Of a stretch of 18,356 nucleotides of DNA, positions 1 through 7,638 are shown piece after piece. The stretch is from NCBI GenBank assembly GCA_964437445.1, contig CAYTGR010000068.1:1-18356 (forward strand). The letters are read 5' to 3'. The notes beneath the pieces were generated by a model. That model was not told the DNA's origin and did no database searches. It was given only the letters and a program-made list of their open reading frames with translations. The stretch's first letter is position 1, and the number at the start of each line of letters is the position of its first letter. The DNA is from CAYTGR01 sp964437445. Lineage in GTDB: Bacteria > Chloroflexota > Anaerolineae > B4-G1 > SLSP01. The translations under genes and the position numbers were made by a program.

Positions 1-46
1 AGCGCGTTACTACGAGCCAATTTTCATCCCACCGCTGATGAACGCC
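1..46 (-). repeat. Truncated copy of palindromic element plus linker
   Basis: These 46 bases match the reverse complement of 18201-18246 at 44 of 46 positions (mismatches at 33 and 38); the first 30 are identical. The stretch is one end of the palindromic element (GAAAATTGGCTCGTAGT-type end, read on the minus strand) followed by about 20 bp of linker that is also shared. The rest of the element lies beyond the left edge. Confidence 0.8.
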
Positions 47-54
47 TTCTGAAA

Positions 55-82
55 GGATGAAGGATGAAGGCGGAAGGATGAA
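55..82. repeat. Heptad tandem repeat, GGATGAA units
   Basis: Four consecutive 7-mers are visible: GGATGAA (55-61), GGATGAA (62-68), GGCGGAA (69-75) and GGATGAA (76-82). The inverse TTCATCC occurs at 23-29, so a short hairpin is possible. The array sits between two palindromic elements downstream of the acyl-CoA synthetase gene. It is one of six heptad arrays of different unit sequence in the spacers of this window. Confidence 0.75.
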
Positions 83-91
83 ATCTTCTCT

Positions 92-227
92 GAAAATAAC
101 GCTCTGCGTTTGTAGTCAGGCGCTTTAGCGCCGTTTTGCCGCGCTCAAGCGCGGCACCACAAACACGCTGAAACGCTAACTTGAGCGCCATCTGAGCCGC
201 ACTGAAGCGCAGCACTACAAGCCTGTT
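92..227 (-). repeat. Palindromic element copy 1 (one full plus one partial unit)
   Basis: Positions 92-160 match the reverse complement of the element at 13228-13309: GAAAATA end, TTTGTAGTCAGGCGCT, AGCGCC, then CCGCGCT/AGCGCGG and a CACCAC in place of CACTAC. Positions 180-227 repeat the second half again (TTGAGCGCC, TCTGAGCCGC, GCACTACaAGCCT), so this is a tandem composite. The stop codon of the leftward acyl-CoA synthetase gene (215-217, TAG on the minus strand) lies inside the GCACTAC motif. Confidence 0.8.
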
Positions 228-2266
228 CCTGACCGGGCAATGACCCGCACATCCCCCACCACCAGCCCCTGTTCCAGCAGGAAGACCGGGTTAAGGTCCA
301 TTTCCGTGATTTCAGGGTAGCGCAGCGGCAGTTGCGAAAAAGCCGCCACCGTCTCGGCGAGCGCTGCCAGGTCGCGCGGCGGCTGGCCCCGAAAGCCGGT
401 GAGCAGCCGGTATGACTTGAGCTCGCGGAGCATCGCACCGGCTTCTGCGCGCGTCACGGGGGCCACGCGCAGCGCCACGTCACGCCAGAGCTCGGTGTAA
501 ATCCCACCCAGCCCAACTACCACCACCGGCCCAAACTGCGGGTCGCGCGAGAGGCCTAAGATCACCTCTTGCGCGTCTTTGACCAGCGGGTAGATCACCA
601 CGCCGCGAAACTCCCGGCCGGCGGCGACCCGTTCCAGCTGCGCGAAAGCGGCCCGCGCCGCCGCGTCATCCTGGATCCCCACGACCACGCCGCCCACGTC
701 TGACTTGTGCAGGATCTGGGGCGAGACGACCTTCATCACGACCGGATAGCCCAGCGCGCGGCAACCGATTACCGCTTCGTCGGCCGTCTGCACCCAACGG
801 AACTCCGGCACCGGCAGGCCATTAGCGCGCAACCAGGCCATCGCTTCCGGCTCCAGGATGGGCGAGGCGGGCAGAGGAGCCGGGGACCCGGGAAGCCGGG
901 GAGCAGGTTCGCTCTCTCTGACCTCCCCAGCGCTGGCAGAAGAGGCCATTCGCGCCAGGACGCCCATGGCGCGCTCGCCGGTGGCAAAGTTGGGGACGCC
1001 CCGCTGTTGCAAATAGGCGATACCTTCCGCCACCAGCGACCCGGCCATGAAACTGGCGACGACCGGCTTGCCGGTGGCCTGCGCCGCGTCGGCGATGCCC
1101 CGCCCCAGCGCGACCGAGTCCAGGTAGGGCGTGGCCACGTGCAGCGCTAACGCTGCGTCGTACTCGCCGGAGCCCAGCAGGGCGGTCAGCGTCGTGCGGA
1201 AGCCGGCCTCGGTTCCCTCCACGGTCAGGTCCACGGGGTTGCGCAACGCCGCGTGCGGCGGGAGCGCAGCGCTCAGCTCCGCCCGCAACGCCGCCGAGGG
1301 TTCCGCGACCTCCAGTCCCAGCGCCTCAGCCCGGTCGGCGGCCAGGACGCCCGGCCCGCCGGAGTTGGTCACAATCGCCACGCGCCGGCCGCGCACCGGC
1401 GGCAGATGGACGAAGCCCTTGCAGAGATCAAACATCTCTTCCACGGAGTCCACCCGGATCGCGCCACACTGCTTGAAGACCGCGTCGTAGACCGCGTCCG
1501 CGCCGGCCAGTGACCCGGTGTGCGAAAGCGTCGCCCGCTGGCCCGCCCGCGACCGCCCCGATTTGATGACGATGAGCGGCTTGCGGGCGGTAAACGCCCG
1601 CACGGCCGCCATGAATTCCGGTCCCCGCGAGACGCTCTCCACGTAGAGCGCCACTACCTTCGTCTCCGGGTCATCCGCCAGATAGGGCAGCAGCTCAATC
1701 TCGTCCAGGTCGGCGCGGTTGCCGTAACTGACGAATTTGGAGATCCCCACCCCCTGTTCCTCCGCCCAGGAGAGGACTGCGCCGCCGAGCGCGCCGCTCT
1801 GCGAGATGAAAGCCGCCGCGCCGGCCGGCGGGCGCATCTCTAACGTGGCGAAGAGGCGCGCGCCGGTATTGAGAATCCCTGCGCAGTTAGGGCCAATCAC
1901 ACGGATACCGTACTGCGCCGCGACGTGCACCAGCTCCGCCTCGCCGGCACGGTTCCCCACCTCACCGAAGCCGGAAGTGATGACGACTGCCGCCTTGATG
2001 CCGGCCTGCCCGCACTCCTCCAATACGGCGGCCACCGTTGCGGCCGGCGAGACAACAACGGCCAGGTCCGCCGGGCCATCCAACGCCGTCACGGCAGAGA
2101 AGCCGGGGACATTGCCGACCCCCTGTGCCTTCGGATTAACGGCGTAGAGCGCACCCGCGTAGCCGCCCGCCTGCAACTGGCGGATCAGTTCGTAGCCCAG
2201 CTTGCCCGGCGCGGTGGAACCGATCACGACCACGCCGCGCGGATTGAAGAAAGCGTCCAGCGTCAT
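215..2266 (-). CDS. Acyl-CoA synthetase (ADP-forming), fused alpha-beta
   Basis: Converts an acyl-CoA plus ADP and phosphate to the free acid, CoA and ATP, the substrate-level phosphorylation step of amino-acid fermentation. The 683-residue protein has the single-chain acetate-CoA ligase (ADP-forming) order. It has an N-terminal CoA-binding Rossmann domain (GVVVIGSTAPGKLG), then a succinyl-CoA-ligase-like domain (FISQSGALGGAVLSW) and the loop SHTGSLAGADAVYDA, whose His is the expected phosphorylated residue. The C-terminal ATP-grasp domain has VVMKVVSPQILHKSDVGGV and FGPVVVVGLGGIYTEL. The start is ATG at 2264-2266, preceded by TAAGGAG; the longer ORF upstream is out-of-frame sequence of the preceding gene. 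That gene's TGA (2271-2273) sits in the ribosome-binding site, so translation is probably coupled. The stop lies inside a palindromic repeat, so the last residues are repeat-derived. Substrate range (acetyl, aryl, branched acyl) cannot be read from sequence. Confidence 0.93.
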   Translation of the reverse strand: MTLDAFFNPRGVVVIGSTAPGKLGYELIRQLQAGGYAGALYAVNPKAQGVGNVPGFSAVTALDGPADLAVVVSPAATVAAVLEECGQAGIKAAVVITSGFGEVGNRAGEAELVHVAAQYGIRVIGPNCAGILNTGARLFATLEMRPPAGAAAFISQSGALGGAVLSWAEEQGVGISKFVSYGNRADLDEIELLPYLADDPETKVVALYVESVSRGPEFMAAVRAFTARKPLIVIKSGRSRAGQRATLSHTGSLAGADAVYDAVFKQCGAIRVDSVEEMFDLCKGFVHLPPVRGRRVAIVTNSGGPGVLAADRAEALGLEVAEPSAALRAELSAALPPHAALRNPVDLTVEGTEAGFRTTLTALLGSGEYDAALALHVATPYLDSVALGRGIADAAQATGKPVVASFMAGSLVAEGIAYLQQRGVPNFATGERAMGVLARMASSASAGEVRESEPAPRLPGSPAPLPASPILEPEAMAWLRANGLPVPEFRWVQTADEAVIGCRALGYPVVMKVVSPQILHKSDVGGVVVGIQDDAAARAAFAQLERVAAGREFRGVVIYPLVKDAQEVILGLSRDPQFGPVVVVGLGGIYTELWRDVALRVAPVTRAEAGAMLRELKSYRLLTGFRGQPPRDLAALAETVAAFSQLPLRYPEITEMDLNPVFLLEQGLVVGDVRVIARSGTGL

Positions 2267-2270
2267 GACA

Positions 2271-3194
2271 TCACTCCTTAGGGCGTCGCCGCCCGTGCGG
2301 TTTCGGTTGGGGTTGCCGCCGCAGGGCCGTGACCCAGATCGGTTTTCGCTTTTCCTGGTCGTGCTCACGCTCGCGCTGCCCGCGCTTAGCGCGCCGCTGG
2401 CGCGGCTCTTTCTGCCTCTCCACGGGCAATTCCAACGCCGGCCCCCGCTGGACCTCTTCGGGCAACTCATACCAGCGCACACGCTCACCGAGGGTGTTGC
2501 GGGCGTGCCAGACCAACGTCTTGGGCGTCCGCCGCAGGGCCTGATCCAGCAGCTCCAGTTGTTGAAAGATGTGGTTTTTCTGAGCCGGCGTTAACGCACT
2601 GGCCGCGCAAAAGTGCCGCACTTTTTGGGCGCTCAGATTGACCGTCTTCCACAAGCCCCAATCGTTCGCGCACAGTTTGGCAATGCGCGGCAGGTTGAAC
2701 ATGCCCTGATCACTGTCGCCAAAGGGATGGTCCAGCAGCAACGCGCACAGGTCCAGCGCGTCCTTCTCATTCATCTCCACGATTTGCAGCTTGGTCAGCA
2801 GGAGCTCGGCCAGCGGCAGTGTCAGCGGCTCCAGCCCCATGCGCCGTTTCAGCGGGATGTGATGGCACATCCGGAAAGTATCCAGAAAAATATCTACCTG
2901 TCGCGCATGGAGATCATCAAAAAACAGGAGCCGGTCATCGCCATGATAAAGGTTGAACGCCTGATCGGGGCGATACCCCAGGGCAATCATCAATCGTTCC
3001 ACCTGATAGGTCCGTTTGCCGGCGACGGCAAAATCCAGATCACCGTAGCCGCGCGTCAACGGCCGCTGAGTGGCGCTGGGAGATTGCAGCAAGACGGCAA
3101 TTCCGCCCAAAAGGCGCATGGTTAAGCCCTGTGCAGCGGCGGCGGCGATCACGCGCTGGGCTTCGGCCTGCGGTTCCCCTAAAATAGTCGTCAT
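2271..3194 (-). CDS. AbiEii-like nucleotidyltransferase-fold protein
   Basis: The 307-residue protein looks like a minimal nucleotidyltransferase of the AbiEii/MNT type. An early LLGGIAVLLQS motif is followed about 20 residues later by GYGDLDFAV (paired Asp of the catalytic DxD) and then by QVDIFLD, a candidate third acidic residue. Residues ~100-235 are helical and begin with a LPLAELLLTKLQI segment typical of this family. The last ~60 residues are a strongly charged Arg/Lys/Gln/Glu tail of unknown role, perhaps nucleic-acid binding. ATG at 3194 has GGAGTGAGG upstream. It lies 7 nt after the permease stop and 4 nt before the acyl-CoA synthetase start, so it is the middle gene of an operon. 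Its partner and substrate are unknown: it could act on tRNA, a protein or a small molecule, and no AbiEi-like antitoxin is adjacent. Confidence 0.75.
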   Translation of the reverse strand: MTTILGEPQAEAQRVIAAAAAQGLTMRLLGGIAVLLQSPSATQRPLTRGYGDLDFAVAGKRTYQVERLMIALGYRPDQAFNLYHGDDRLLFFDDLHARQVDIFLDTFRMCHHIPLKRRMGLEPLTLPLAELLLTKLQIVEMNEKDALDLCALLLDHPFGDSDQGMFNLPRIAKLCANDWGLWKTVNLSAQKVRHFCAASALTPAQKNHIFQQLELLDQALRRTPKTLVWHARNTLGERVRWYELPEEVQRGPALELPVERQKEPRQRRAKRGQREREHDQEKRKPIWVTALRRQPQPKPHGRRRPKE

Positions 3195-3201
3195 CTGTGC
3201 C

Positions 3202-4845
3202 TCACTCCACCGGGATTTCTTTATAAACGACGCTTAAATCCACACCGTGACGGCGACGATAGAGCCGGGCGCCAAGATAGATGCCGCCGGCCAGGAGATA
3301 CATCGCCCCGACGAACACCAATGAAGCCGTATTCCGGTAGCTGATGCCGTACAAGCCGTTGGGATCAATCAGCCACTCGTAAAGCAGGAAAAGCAAAAAG
3401 GCCCCAAAGATGGCGCCGGCGACCGTGATCAACGGGATACCGAGCACCTTGTACTTCGCAATCGGCGAAGCTGCATACAGTTCCTTCCGGGTGAAAGGCA
3501 AAATTGTCGCGGCCACGGTGGACCCCAGGTAGGTCACAGCAATGACCAGCGTGGAGGCTAAGGTGAGGCTCTGAAAACCGTTGCCAAAGAGCGGCACGTT
3601 CCAGGCGTACAGCGCGGAGACGATGAGGCCGGGAACGACCATCAAAATCAGCGCCCAGAGCGGCGTGCGGGTGCGCGGCTCCAGCGTCGCGACCGCTTCC
3701 GGCAGGATGCGATCAAAGGCGGCGGCAAAGATGACGCGGGTGGAGGAAAGGAAAATGGTGCCGGCCCACCCGAAGAACCAGGCCCCCATCGCTAAGATGA
3801 TCAGCGCCTGCAAGAGCGGGCTGGATGTCAGGAAGACGGCCAGTAGCGCCGGATAGGGCCAGATGTGGAGCGGCGGGGTCTGGTCAGTGTACCCCCAACG
3901 ATAGTTCCAGTAAGCGGCATTGGCATTGACGTAGAAATCCCACCCGATGGTTTTGGCGATGAGCCCCAACAGGATCACGGCCAGCACCGTGGTCACGATC
4001 AGCGCCAGCGCCATGCCCCGGAAGTTCTTCTTGAAATCATCGGAGCCTTTCACCTCGCCGTAGAGCGTCGCTCCCCAGTTCGGCCAGAGGTTGAAAAAAG
4101 CGAGATAGGGCATGATCAAGAAAATCGCGCCGAGCCCGCCCCCCACCAGCGGCAGCGTCGCGCCCGCCGCCCGGCCGGCCGCCAACGTCGCCTCGTAAAC
4201 CCCCGCCGTCGCGCCGAAGAGCCGGGTCGCGTTGGCTTCCAGTCCGGCCTGGAATGCCGCCGGGCTACCGAAGAGCAGACAGAGGCAGACCGCCCCCAAC
4301 CCCACCATACTGATCCAGAAGCAGAGGGTTTGCACGCGGGCGTAGGTCTTCATGCCCAACGCGATGACAACGGCGACAAAGGCGCAGGTCAGCACGCAGA
4401 CCAGGAACCAGGCGGCCGGGCTCCAGGCAAACCAGAGCGCGGCCTCCTGCGCCCCTAAAATCCCCAGCAGCGGCACGAAGAAGATGTGGCGCAGCATATC
4501 GGCGTAAAGCGGCGTCCAGAGCCAGAGGATGAACCACCAACCGGTCACCGCCAGCACGAAGCCCACGCCGCCGCCCAGGATGCGGCTCTGCCAGACATAA
4601 TCGCCGCCCGCGCGGGGCATCACGGCGATCAGGGCCGCGTAGACCACCACCTCAAACAAAATGATGGCCCCGCTGATCACCAGTGCCGGCAGCAAGCCCC
4701 CCTGCAGGTACCACATCTGGCTGAAAATGTAAAGCCCTAAGGTCACCAGATTAATGGAGAAAAAAGCATAGATAAAAGCGTCAAAAGTAGACCACGAGCG
4801 GATCAGGCCCGTGGCTTTGCGGAGGAAAAGGCTCGACTGACTCAT
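3202..4845 (-). CDS. APC-superfamily amino-acid permease
   Basis: A 547-residue integral membrane protein with about 12 or more hydrophobic segments, consistent with the amino acid-polyamine-organocation superfamily. The N-terminal region (RSWSTFDAFIYAFFSINLV) and VMPRAGGDYVWQSRILGGGVGF match the family's first helices and the conserved P-R-x-G-G-x-Y-x-x signature after TM2. It probably imports amino acids by secondary transport. ATG at 4845 follows AAGGAAGG at about 10 nt. It is first in a three-gene operon with the nucleotidyltransferase-like protein and the ADP-forming acyl-CoA synthetase, which suggests that the imported substrate is fermented. Substrate specificity cannot be assigned. 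It is longer than a typical ~450-480-residue APC permease, with extended loops around residues 190-240 and 300-340. Confidence 0.88.
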   Translation of the reverse strand: MSQSSLFLRKATGLIRSWSTFDAFIYAFFSINLVTLGLYIFSQMWYLQGGLLPALVISGAIILFEVVVYAALIAVMPRAGGDYVWQSRILGGGVGFVLAVTGWWFILWLWTPLYADMLRHIFFVPLLGILGAQEAALWFAWSPAAWFLVCVLTCAFVAVVIALGMKTYARVQTLCFWISMVGLGAVCLCLLFGSPAAFQAGLEANATRLFGATAGVYEATLAAGRAAGATLPLVGGGLGAIFLIMPYLAFFNLWPNWGATLYGEVKGSDDFKKNFRGMALALIVTTVLAVILLGLIAKTIGWDFYVNANAAYWNYRWGYTDQTPPLHIWPYPALLAVFLTSSPLLQALIILAMGAWFFGWAGTIFLSSTRVIFAAAFDRILPEAVATLEPRTRTPLWALILMVVPGLIVSALYAWNVPLFGNGFQSLTLASTLVIAVTYLGSTVAATILPFTRKELYAASPIAKYKVLGIPLITVAGAIFGAFLLFLLYEWLIDPNGLYGISYRNTASLVFVGAMYLLAGGIYLGARLYRRRHGVDLSVVYKEIPVE

Positions 4846-4931
4846 AAAAATGATACCTTCCTTTCAGAATAGATCAGTGAGTAGTGAATAGGGAATCGGT
4901 CTTTGACTCCACACTTCCTACCTCTGCATTT
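4846..4931. repeat. Spacer with heptad array upstream of permease
   Basis: The spacer between the DUF5615 gene and the permease holds four 7-mers: GATCAGT (4872-4878), GAGTAGT (4879-4885), GAATAGG (4886-4892) and GAATCGG (4893-4899). The permease ribosome-binding site (AAGGAAGG on the minus strand) lies at its left end. I could not pick out a convincing -35/-10 pair for the permease operon here. Confidence 0.6.
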
Positions 4932-5282
4932 CTACCGCAGCGGCAAATACCGCACCTGCCCTTCCCATTCGTCCTCCAAACTATACTCTGTCAAGAGAAT
5001 CAGATCATCAATCACCCTACCAAGTGGAGCATCCCGGCTTACCTCAAAAACACCCGGCATGGCCAACCCGGCTCGGATCCGTGCATATGCATATTTGGTA
5101 ATGGTAGTAGCATCATGCGTCAACAAAACGCGCCCCTCACTGACAGCCCACTCCAAAACAGTAGGGTCATCAGCCCCTGATAACCCAACATCTTGAATTC
5201 GTACAATATCGGCATCCGGTTTGCGGCGTAGCAAACCCCGCAGAATATCATTGTTGAGATTTTCGTCAGCTGCCCAACGCAT
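4932..5282 (-). CDS. DUF5615 PIN-like protein (toxin-like)
   Basis: The 116-residue protein starts with MRWAADENLNNDILRGLL, the D-E-N start of the DUF5615 PIN-like family. It continues with DADIVRIQDVGLSGADDPTVLEWAVSEGRVLLTHDATTI, where the acidic residues of the PIN-like fold and the L-T-H-D segment lie. Family members are suspected nucleases paired with DUF433 proteins. ATG at 5282 lies only 3 nt after the stop of the DUF433 gene, so the two are a translationally coupled antitoxin-then-toxin pair. The coding region is visibly richer in A+T than its neighbours, which may reflect recent acquisition. Activity as a toxin is inferred from pairing alone. Confidence 0.85.
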   Translation of the reverse strand: MRWAADENLNNDILRGLLRRKPDADIVRIQDVGLSGADDPTVLEWAVSEGRVLLTHDATTITKYAYARIRAGLAMPGVFEVSRDAPLGRVIDDLILLTEYSLEDEWEGQVRYLPLR

Positions 5283-5285
5283 CAG

Positions 5286-5621
5286 CTAATGCTCCGAGCC
5301 ACGCCGCGCTAACAGACGGTCGCGTATTCCCTGAGAAGTAAAGTAGACCTCGTTTTGCTCGCGCACCCGTTGGGTTTCTTGCTGCCGTCGGCCGAAGTAG
5401 TCTTCCAACTCGGCCGCATGACGCAGATAATAACCAATCACAGAATAAATATCACCCAGGTTGACGGAAGGGTATTGCTGTGCCAGCTCTTCCGGTGTTG
5501 CCCCTGCCAGGAAACCGGCCACTAAGGTGTCCAGGGTCACGCGCGTGTTACCGACGCGCAGCACACCTTCCGCGTCCATTACCACAGGAATGACCTCAAC
5601 AAGTGACGTAAAAGTTTCCAC
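5286..5621 (-). CDS. DUF433 protein (antitoxin-like)
   Basis: A 111-residue protein with the DUF433 core: VMDAEGVLRVGNTRVTLDTL, then FLAGATPEELAQQYPSVNLGDIYSVIGYYLRH. This winged-helix DNA-binding module is usually encoded directly upstream of DUF5615 genes and is thought to serve as antitoxin and autoregulator. The C-terminal third (EDYFGRRQQETQRVREQ...) is a charged helix likely to contact the partner. The start is GTG at 5619-5621 with GGGAGG four bases upstream; an overlapping ATG at 5621-5623 is out of frame. The unit is preceded by a 58-nt spacer containing a GACAG/CTGTC inverted repeat. Confidence 0.85.
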   Translation of the reverse strand: METFTSLVEVIPVVMDAEGVLRVGNTRVTLDTLVAGFLAGATPEELAQQYPSVNLGDIYSVIGYYLRHAAELEDYFGRRQQETQRVREQNEVYFTSQGIRDRLLARRGSEH

Positions 5622-5679
5622 ATTACCTCCCGGAGCTCAGTTGGCGTGCAATGTTTACCGCTGCCCGGCCTGCCGACAG

Positions 5680-6624
5680 CTAACCTGTCGTCAACGTGTA
5701 GCTCCGAATCCCCTTTTGGGGATCCAGGTCTACCACCACCCCTTGCAGAACGCCCTGCTCGTACATGCTGCCGGGATTGATCGCCAGCGTTTTGCCTATG
5801 CGCGCTGTCCCCTTCGCCTCATGAATGTGACCGTGGAGCGAAAGGAGCGGCTGGTACTTGAGAATGGCATCGCGCACCGCGGTGCTGCCCACAGGCACTA
5901 ACGACCGGCCGGCGTGGCGAACGTTCAATTGGGCGTCAATCTCCGGCGCTTCGTCCAGCCCGGAACCATAAGGCGGGGCATGGAAGTTAAAGATGACCCG
6001 CCGTGCCTCAATTGTGTGCGGCACCATCCCTGCTATCTTAAGGGCCAGTTCTGATTCTGGCAACTCGCGGCAGGTCTGCCAGGGCGTGGGGTTGGACCAT
6101 CCCGTGCTGATCAGCCTGAACCCGTCGCCCAGTTCCACGACCTCTCCCTCCACCGGCCGGACATGGCGCGCCCGGCGGAGGATGGTGTCTACCTCAAAGT
6201 CGTCGTCGTTGCCGGGGCAGACAAAACAGGGCGTGCTGAACCCGGCCAGCCGCTCATCGGCCAACGCCAGCCAGCGTTCCAGGGTGGTCAACATCTGTTC
6301 CTTGAAAAAAGCGTCCCGCCGGGCCGGATCGCTCTCCAAAGCCGCGAGCGCCTCCGGCGTGGTGCGAAACGGGTAATACCCCCGGCTGCCAATCCGCTTT
6401 TCCATCTCCTGGACCTCGGTCTCTGTCCGCAGCGTGAAGGCCTGCTGTAAAAGGATCGCCTGCCACGTCCCGTCAGGCTGCTGCACGATGGGCACCAGCG
6501 CCTTGCCGGTCATATCGCCGCCCAGAATCAAAACATCGGCCTGGTAAAATTTGCCAGCATTGAGAAACTTCTTCCAACAGATTTCTGAACCATGTATATC
6601 GGTAGCAAAAAAGAGACGCCGCAT
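5680..6624 (-). CDS. Calcineurin-like metallophosphoesterase
   Basis: A 314-residue cytoplasmic protein with the full set of metallophosphoesterase motifs: DIHGS near residue 9 (DxH), LILGGDMTG (GD), CPGNDDD in place of GNH, FNFHAPPYGSG (metal-ligand His) and LHGHIHEAKG (GHxH). NPGSMYEQGVLQGVVVDL follows, as in YfcE-like and related phosphodiesterases. The family hydrolyses phosphomono- or diesters using a di-metal centre, and the substrate here is unknown. ATG at 6624 has GAGGG nine bases upstream. It is flanked by the hydrolase remnant upstream and the toxin-antitoxin-like pair downstream, and neither suggests a function. Confidence 0.88.
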   Translation of the reverse strand: MRRLFFATDIHGSEICWKKFLNAGKFYQADVLILGGDMTGKALVPIVQQPDGTWQAILLQQAFTLRTETEVQEMEKRIGSRGYYPFRTTPEALAALESDPARRDAFFKEQMLTTLERWLALADERLAGFSTPCFVCPGNDDDFEVDTILRRARHVRPVEGEVVELGDGFRLISTGWSNPTPWQTCRELPESELALKIAGMVPHTIEARRVIFNFHAPPYGSGLDEAPEIDAQLNVRHAGRSLVPVGSTAVRDAILKYQPLLSLHGHIHEAKGTARIGKTLAINPGSMYEQGVLQGVVVDLDPQKGIRSYTLTTG

Positions 6625-6660
6625 GAAATAGAGCCCTCAGTTCGTTAAGTTGTCTCAAGA

Positions 6661-6695
6661 GACCACAGACGACGGACCACAGACCACCCAGAAGG
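6661..6695. repeat. Heptad tandem repeat, GACCACA units
   Basis: Five 7-mers lie in the spacer upstream of the metallophosphoesterase gene: GACCACA (6661-6667), GACGACG (6668-6674), GACCACA (6675-6681), GACCACC (6682-6688) and CAGAAGG (6689-6695). The unit differs from the other arrays in the window, but the 7-base period and intergenic position are the same. Confidence 0.7.
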
Positions 6696-6710
6696 TGATG
6701 TGATCAGCGG

Positions 6711-6914
6711 TCAAAGCCACGCTCCTTGACCAGCACCCGGCCAGGCAACAACCTGAGTCGGATGTAAGGCCCGGTCAAAAAAGTCCGTGATTTTTTCGGT
6801 ATAGGTGGCCGGGTCAGCGGCGTAACATTCCGCATGTTTAGCCTGGGGCAGTTCCCACAGTTCCCTGGGCTCCCTGGCCGCCGCATAGAGCCGGCGAAGC
6901 CAGCGTTGCTCCAT
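6711..6914 (-). pseudogene. Remnant of alpha/beta hydrolase C-terminus
   Basis: This 67-codon open frame reads as the last part of an alpha/beta hydrolase: LRRLYAAAREPRELWELP, then KHAECYAADPATYTEKITDFFDRAL. The pattern corresponds to the region around the catalytic His (here in AKHAECY) and the final helix of that family. Nothing of the nucleophile or core domain is present upstream: an in-frame stop lies at 6918-6920 and iorB ends at 6939. A whole hydrolase is about 250-300 residues, so this is probably a decayed fragment. GAGG directly before the ATG would allow translation as a small protein, but I regard that as unlikely. Confidence 0.6.
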
Positions 6915-6938
6915 TCCTCACCCAGCTGCCATTTTCCC

Positions 6939-7541
6939 TTACTCGCTACTTCCTTCCTCCATCCCGGCCTGAAACGCGAACGCATTGCGCCCGGCAACTT
7001 GGGGCCAGCGGCCGGTGATCGCTGCCAACACCGTCTCCGGGGCAATCACCTCCCGCAACCGGGTCGCGGCCAAGACGGCCCCCAGCACGAAAAGATTGTC
7101 GGTCACCGGCAGGCCGTCGGTGTACAACGGCAGACGGCTCTCGTCCAGCGTGTGCAGCGCACAACCGGCCGCCTGGATCTGCTCCTGGACCGCCGCTAAC
7201 GCCGGGTAGCTCGCCTTGCCGAGCATCACCGCCGTCGGCGCCCAGACGTGCCCCCACAGCACAAAATCGGCGCCGGCTTTGGCGAACCGGAGCGCCTTGA
7301 GCGACTCCGACACTTCCATCGCAATCACCAGGTCCGCGCCGCGTTCCGGGATGCTGGGACCAACCCGCTCGCGGCCCAACCGCACTTGCGCTTTGACAAA
7401 GCCGCCGCGCTGCGCCATCCCCTCGGTGGGATAGTAATTGGCCGGGACCCCCTGCCGGTGCGCGGCCTCCGTGATCAACTCCGCAATCGTCAACACCCCC
7501 TGCCCGCCGACGCCGACAAGATAAATATCGTAGGTCACCAT
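6939..7541 (-). CDS. iorB: Indolepyruvate ferredoxin oxidoreductase, beta subunit
   Basis: The gamma-domain subunit of the 2-oxoacid:ferredoxin oxidoreductase that oxidatively decarboxylates aryl (and possibly branched-chain) 2-oxoacids to acyl-CoA. The 200-residue protein begins MVTYDIYLVGVGGQGVLTIAELI, the conserved GxGGQG motif. It continues with YYPTEGMAQRGGFVKAQVRLG, typical of IorB, and its length matches the family. ATG at 7541 is preceded by AAAGGA at 6 nt. It lies downstream of iorA, but across an unusually wide 127-nt spacer that contains a heptad array; iorAB are more often adjacent or nearly so. Confidence 0.93.
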   Translation of the reverse strand: MVTYDIYLVGVGGQGVLTIAELITEAAHRQGVPANYYPTEGMAQRGGFVKAQVRLGRERVGPSIPERGADLVIAMEVSESLKALRFAKAGADFVLWGHVWAPTAVMLGKASYPALAAVQEQIQAAGCALHTLDESRLPLYTDGLPVTDNLFVLGAVLAATRLREVIAPETVLAAITGRWPQVAGRNAFAFQAGMEEGSSE

Positions 7542-7638
7542 CGTTATTCCTTTCCGCAGAACGCCAAACGTCAGGGTCAGCCGGATACCTGCCGTCTACG
7601 AATCAGGACCTGACCGCTCCAAACATACCACGTGATGG

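Noticed and set aside
2267..2488. N-terminal extension of the acyl-CoA synthetase open frame
   Set aside because: It overlaps the nucleotidyltransferase gene out of frame and reads as low-complexity Arg/Ser/Gly. The ATG at 2266 has a strong ribosome-binding site and starts at the family position.
6704..7045. 113-residue minus-strand open frame overlapping the iorB end
   Set aside because: It is the shadow frame of iorB and of the hydrolase remnant; its sequence is Arg/Pro-rich with no family pattern, and the true iorB frame covers the same bases.
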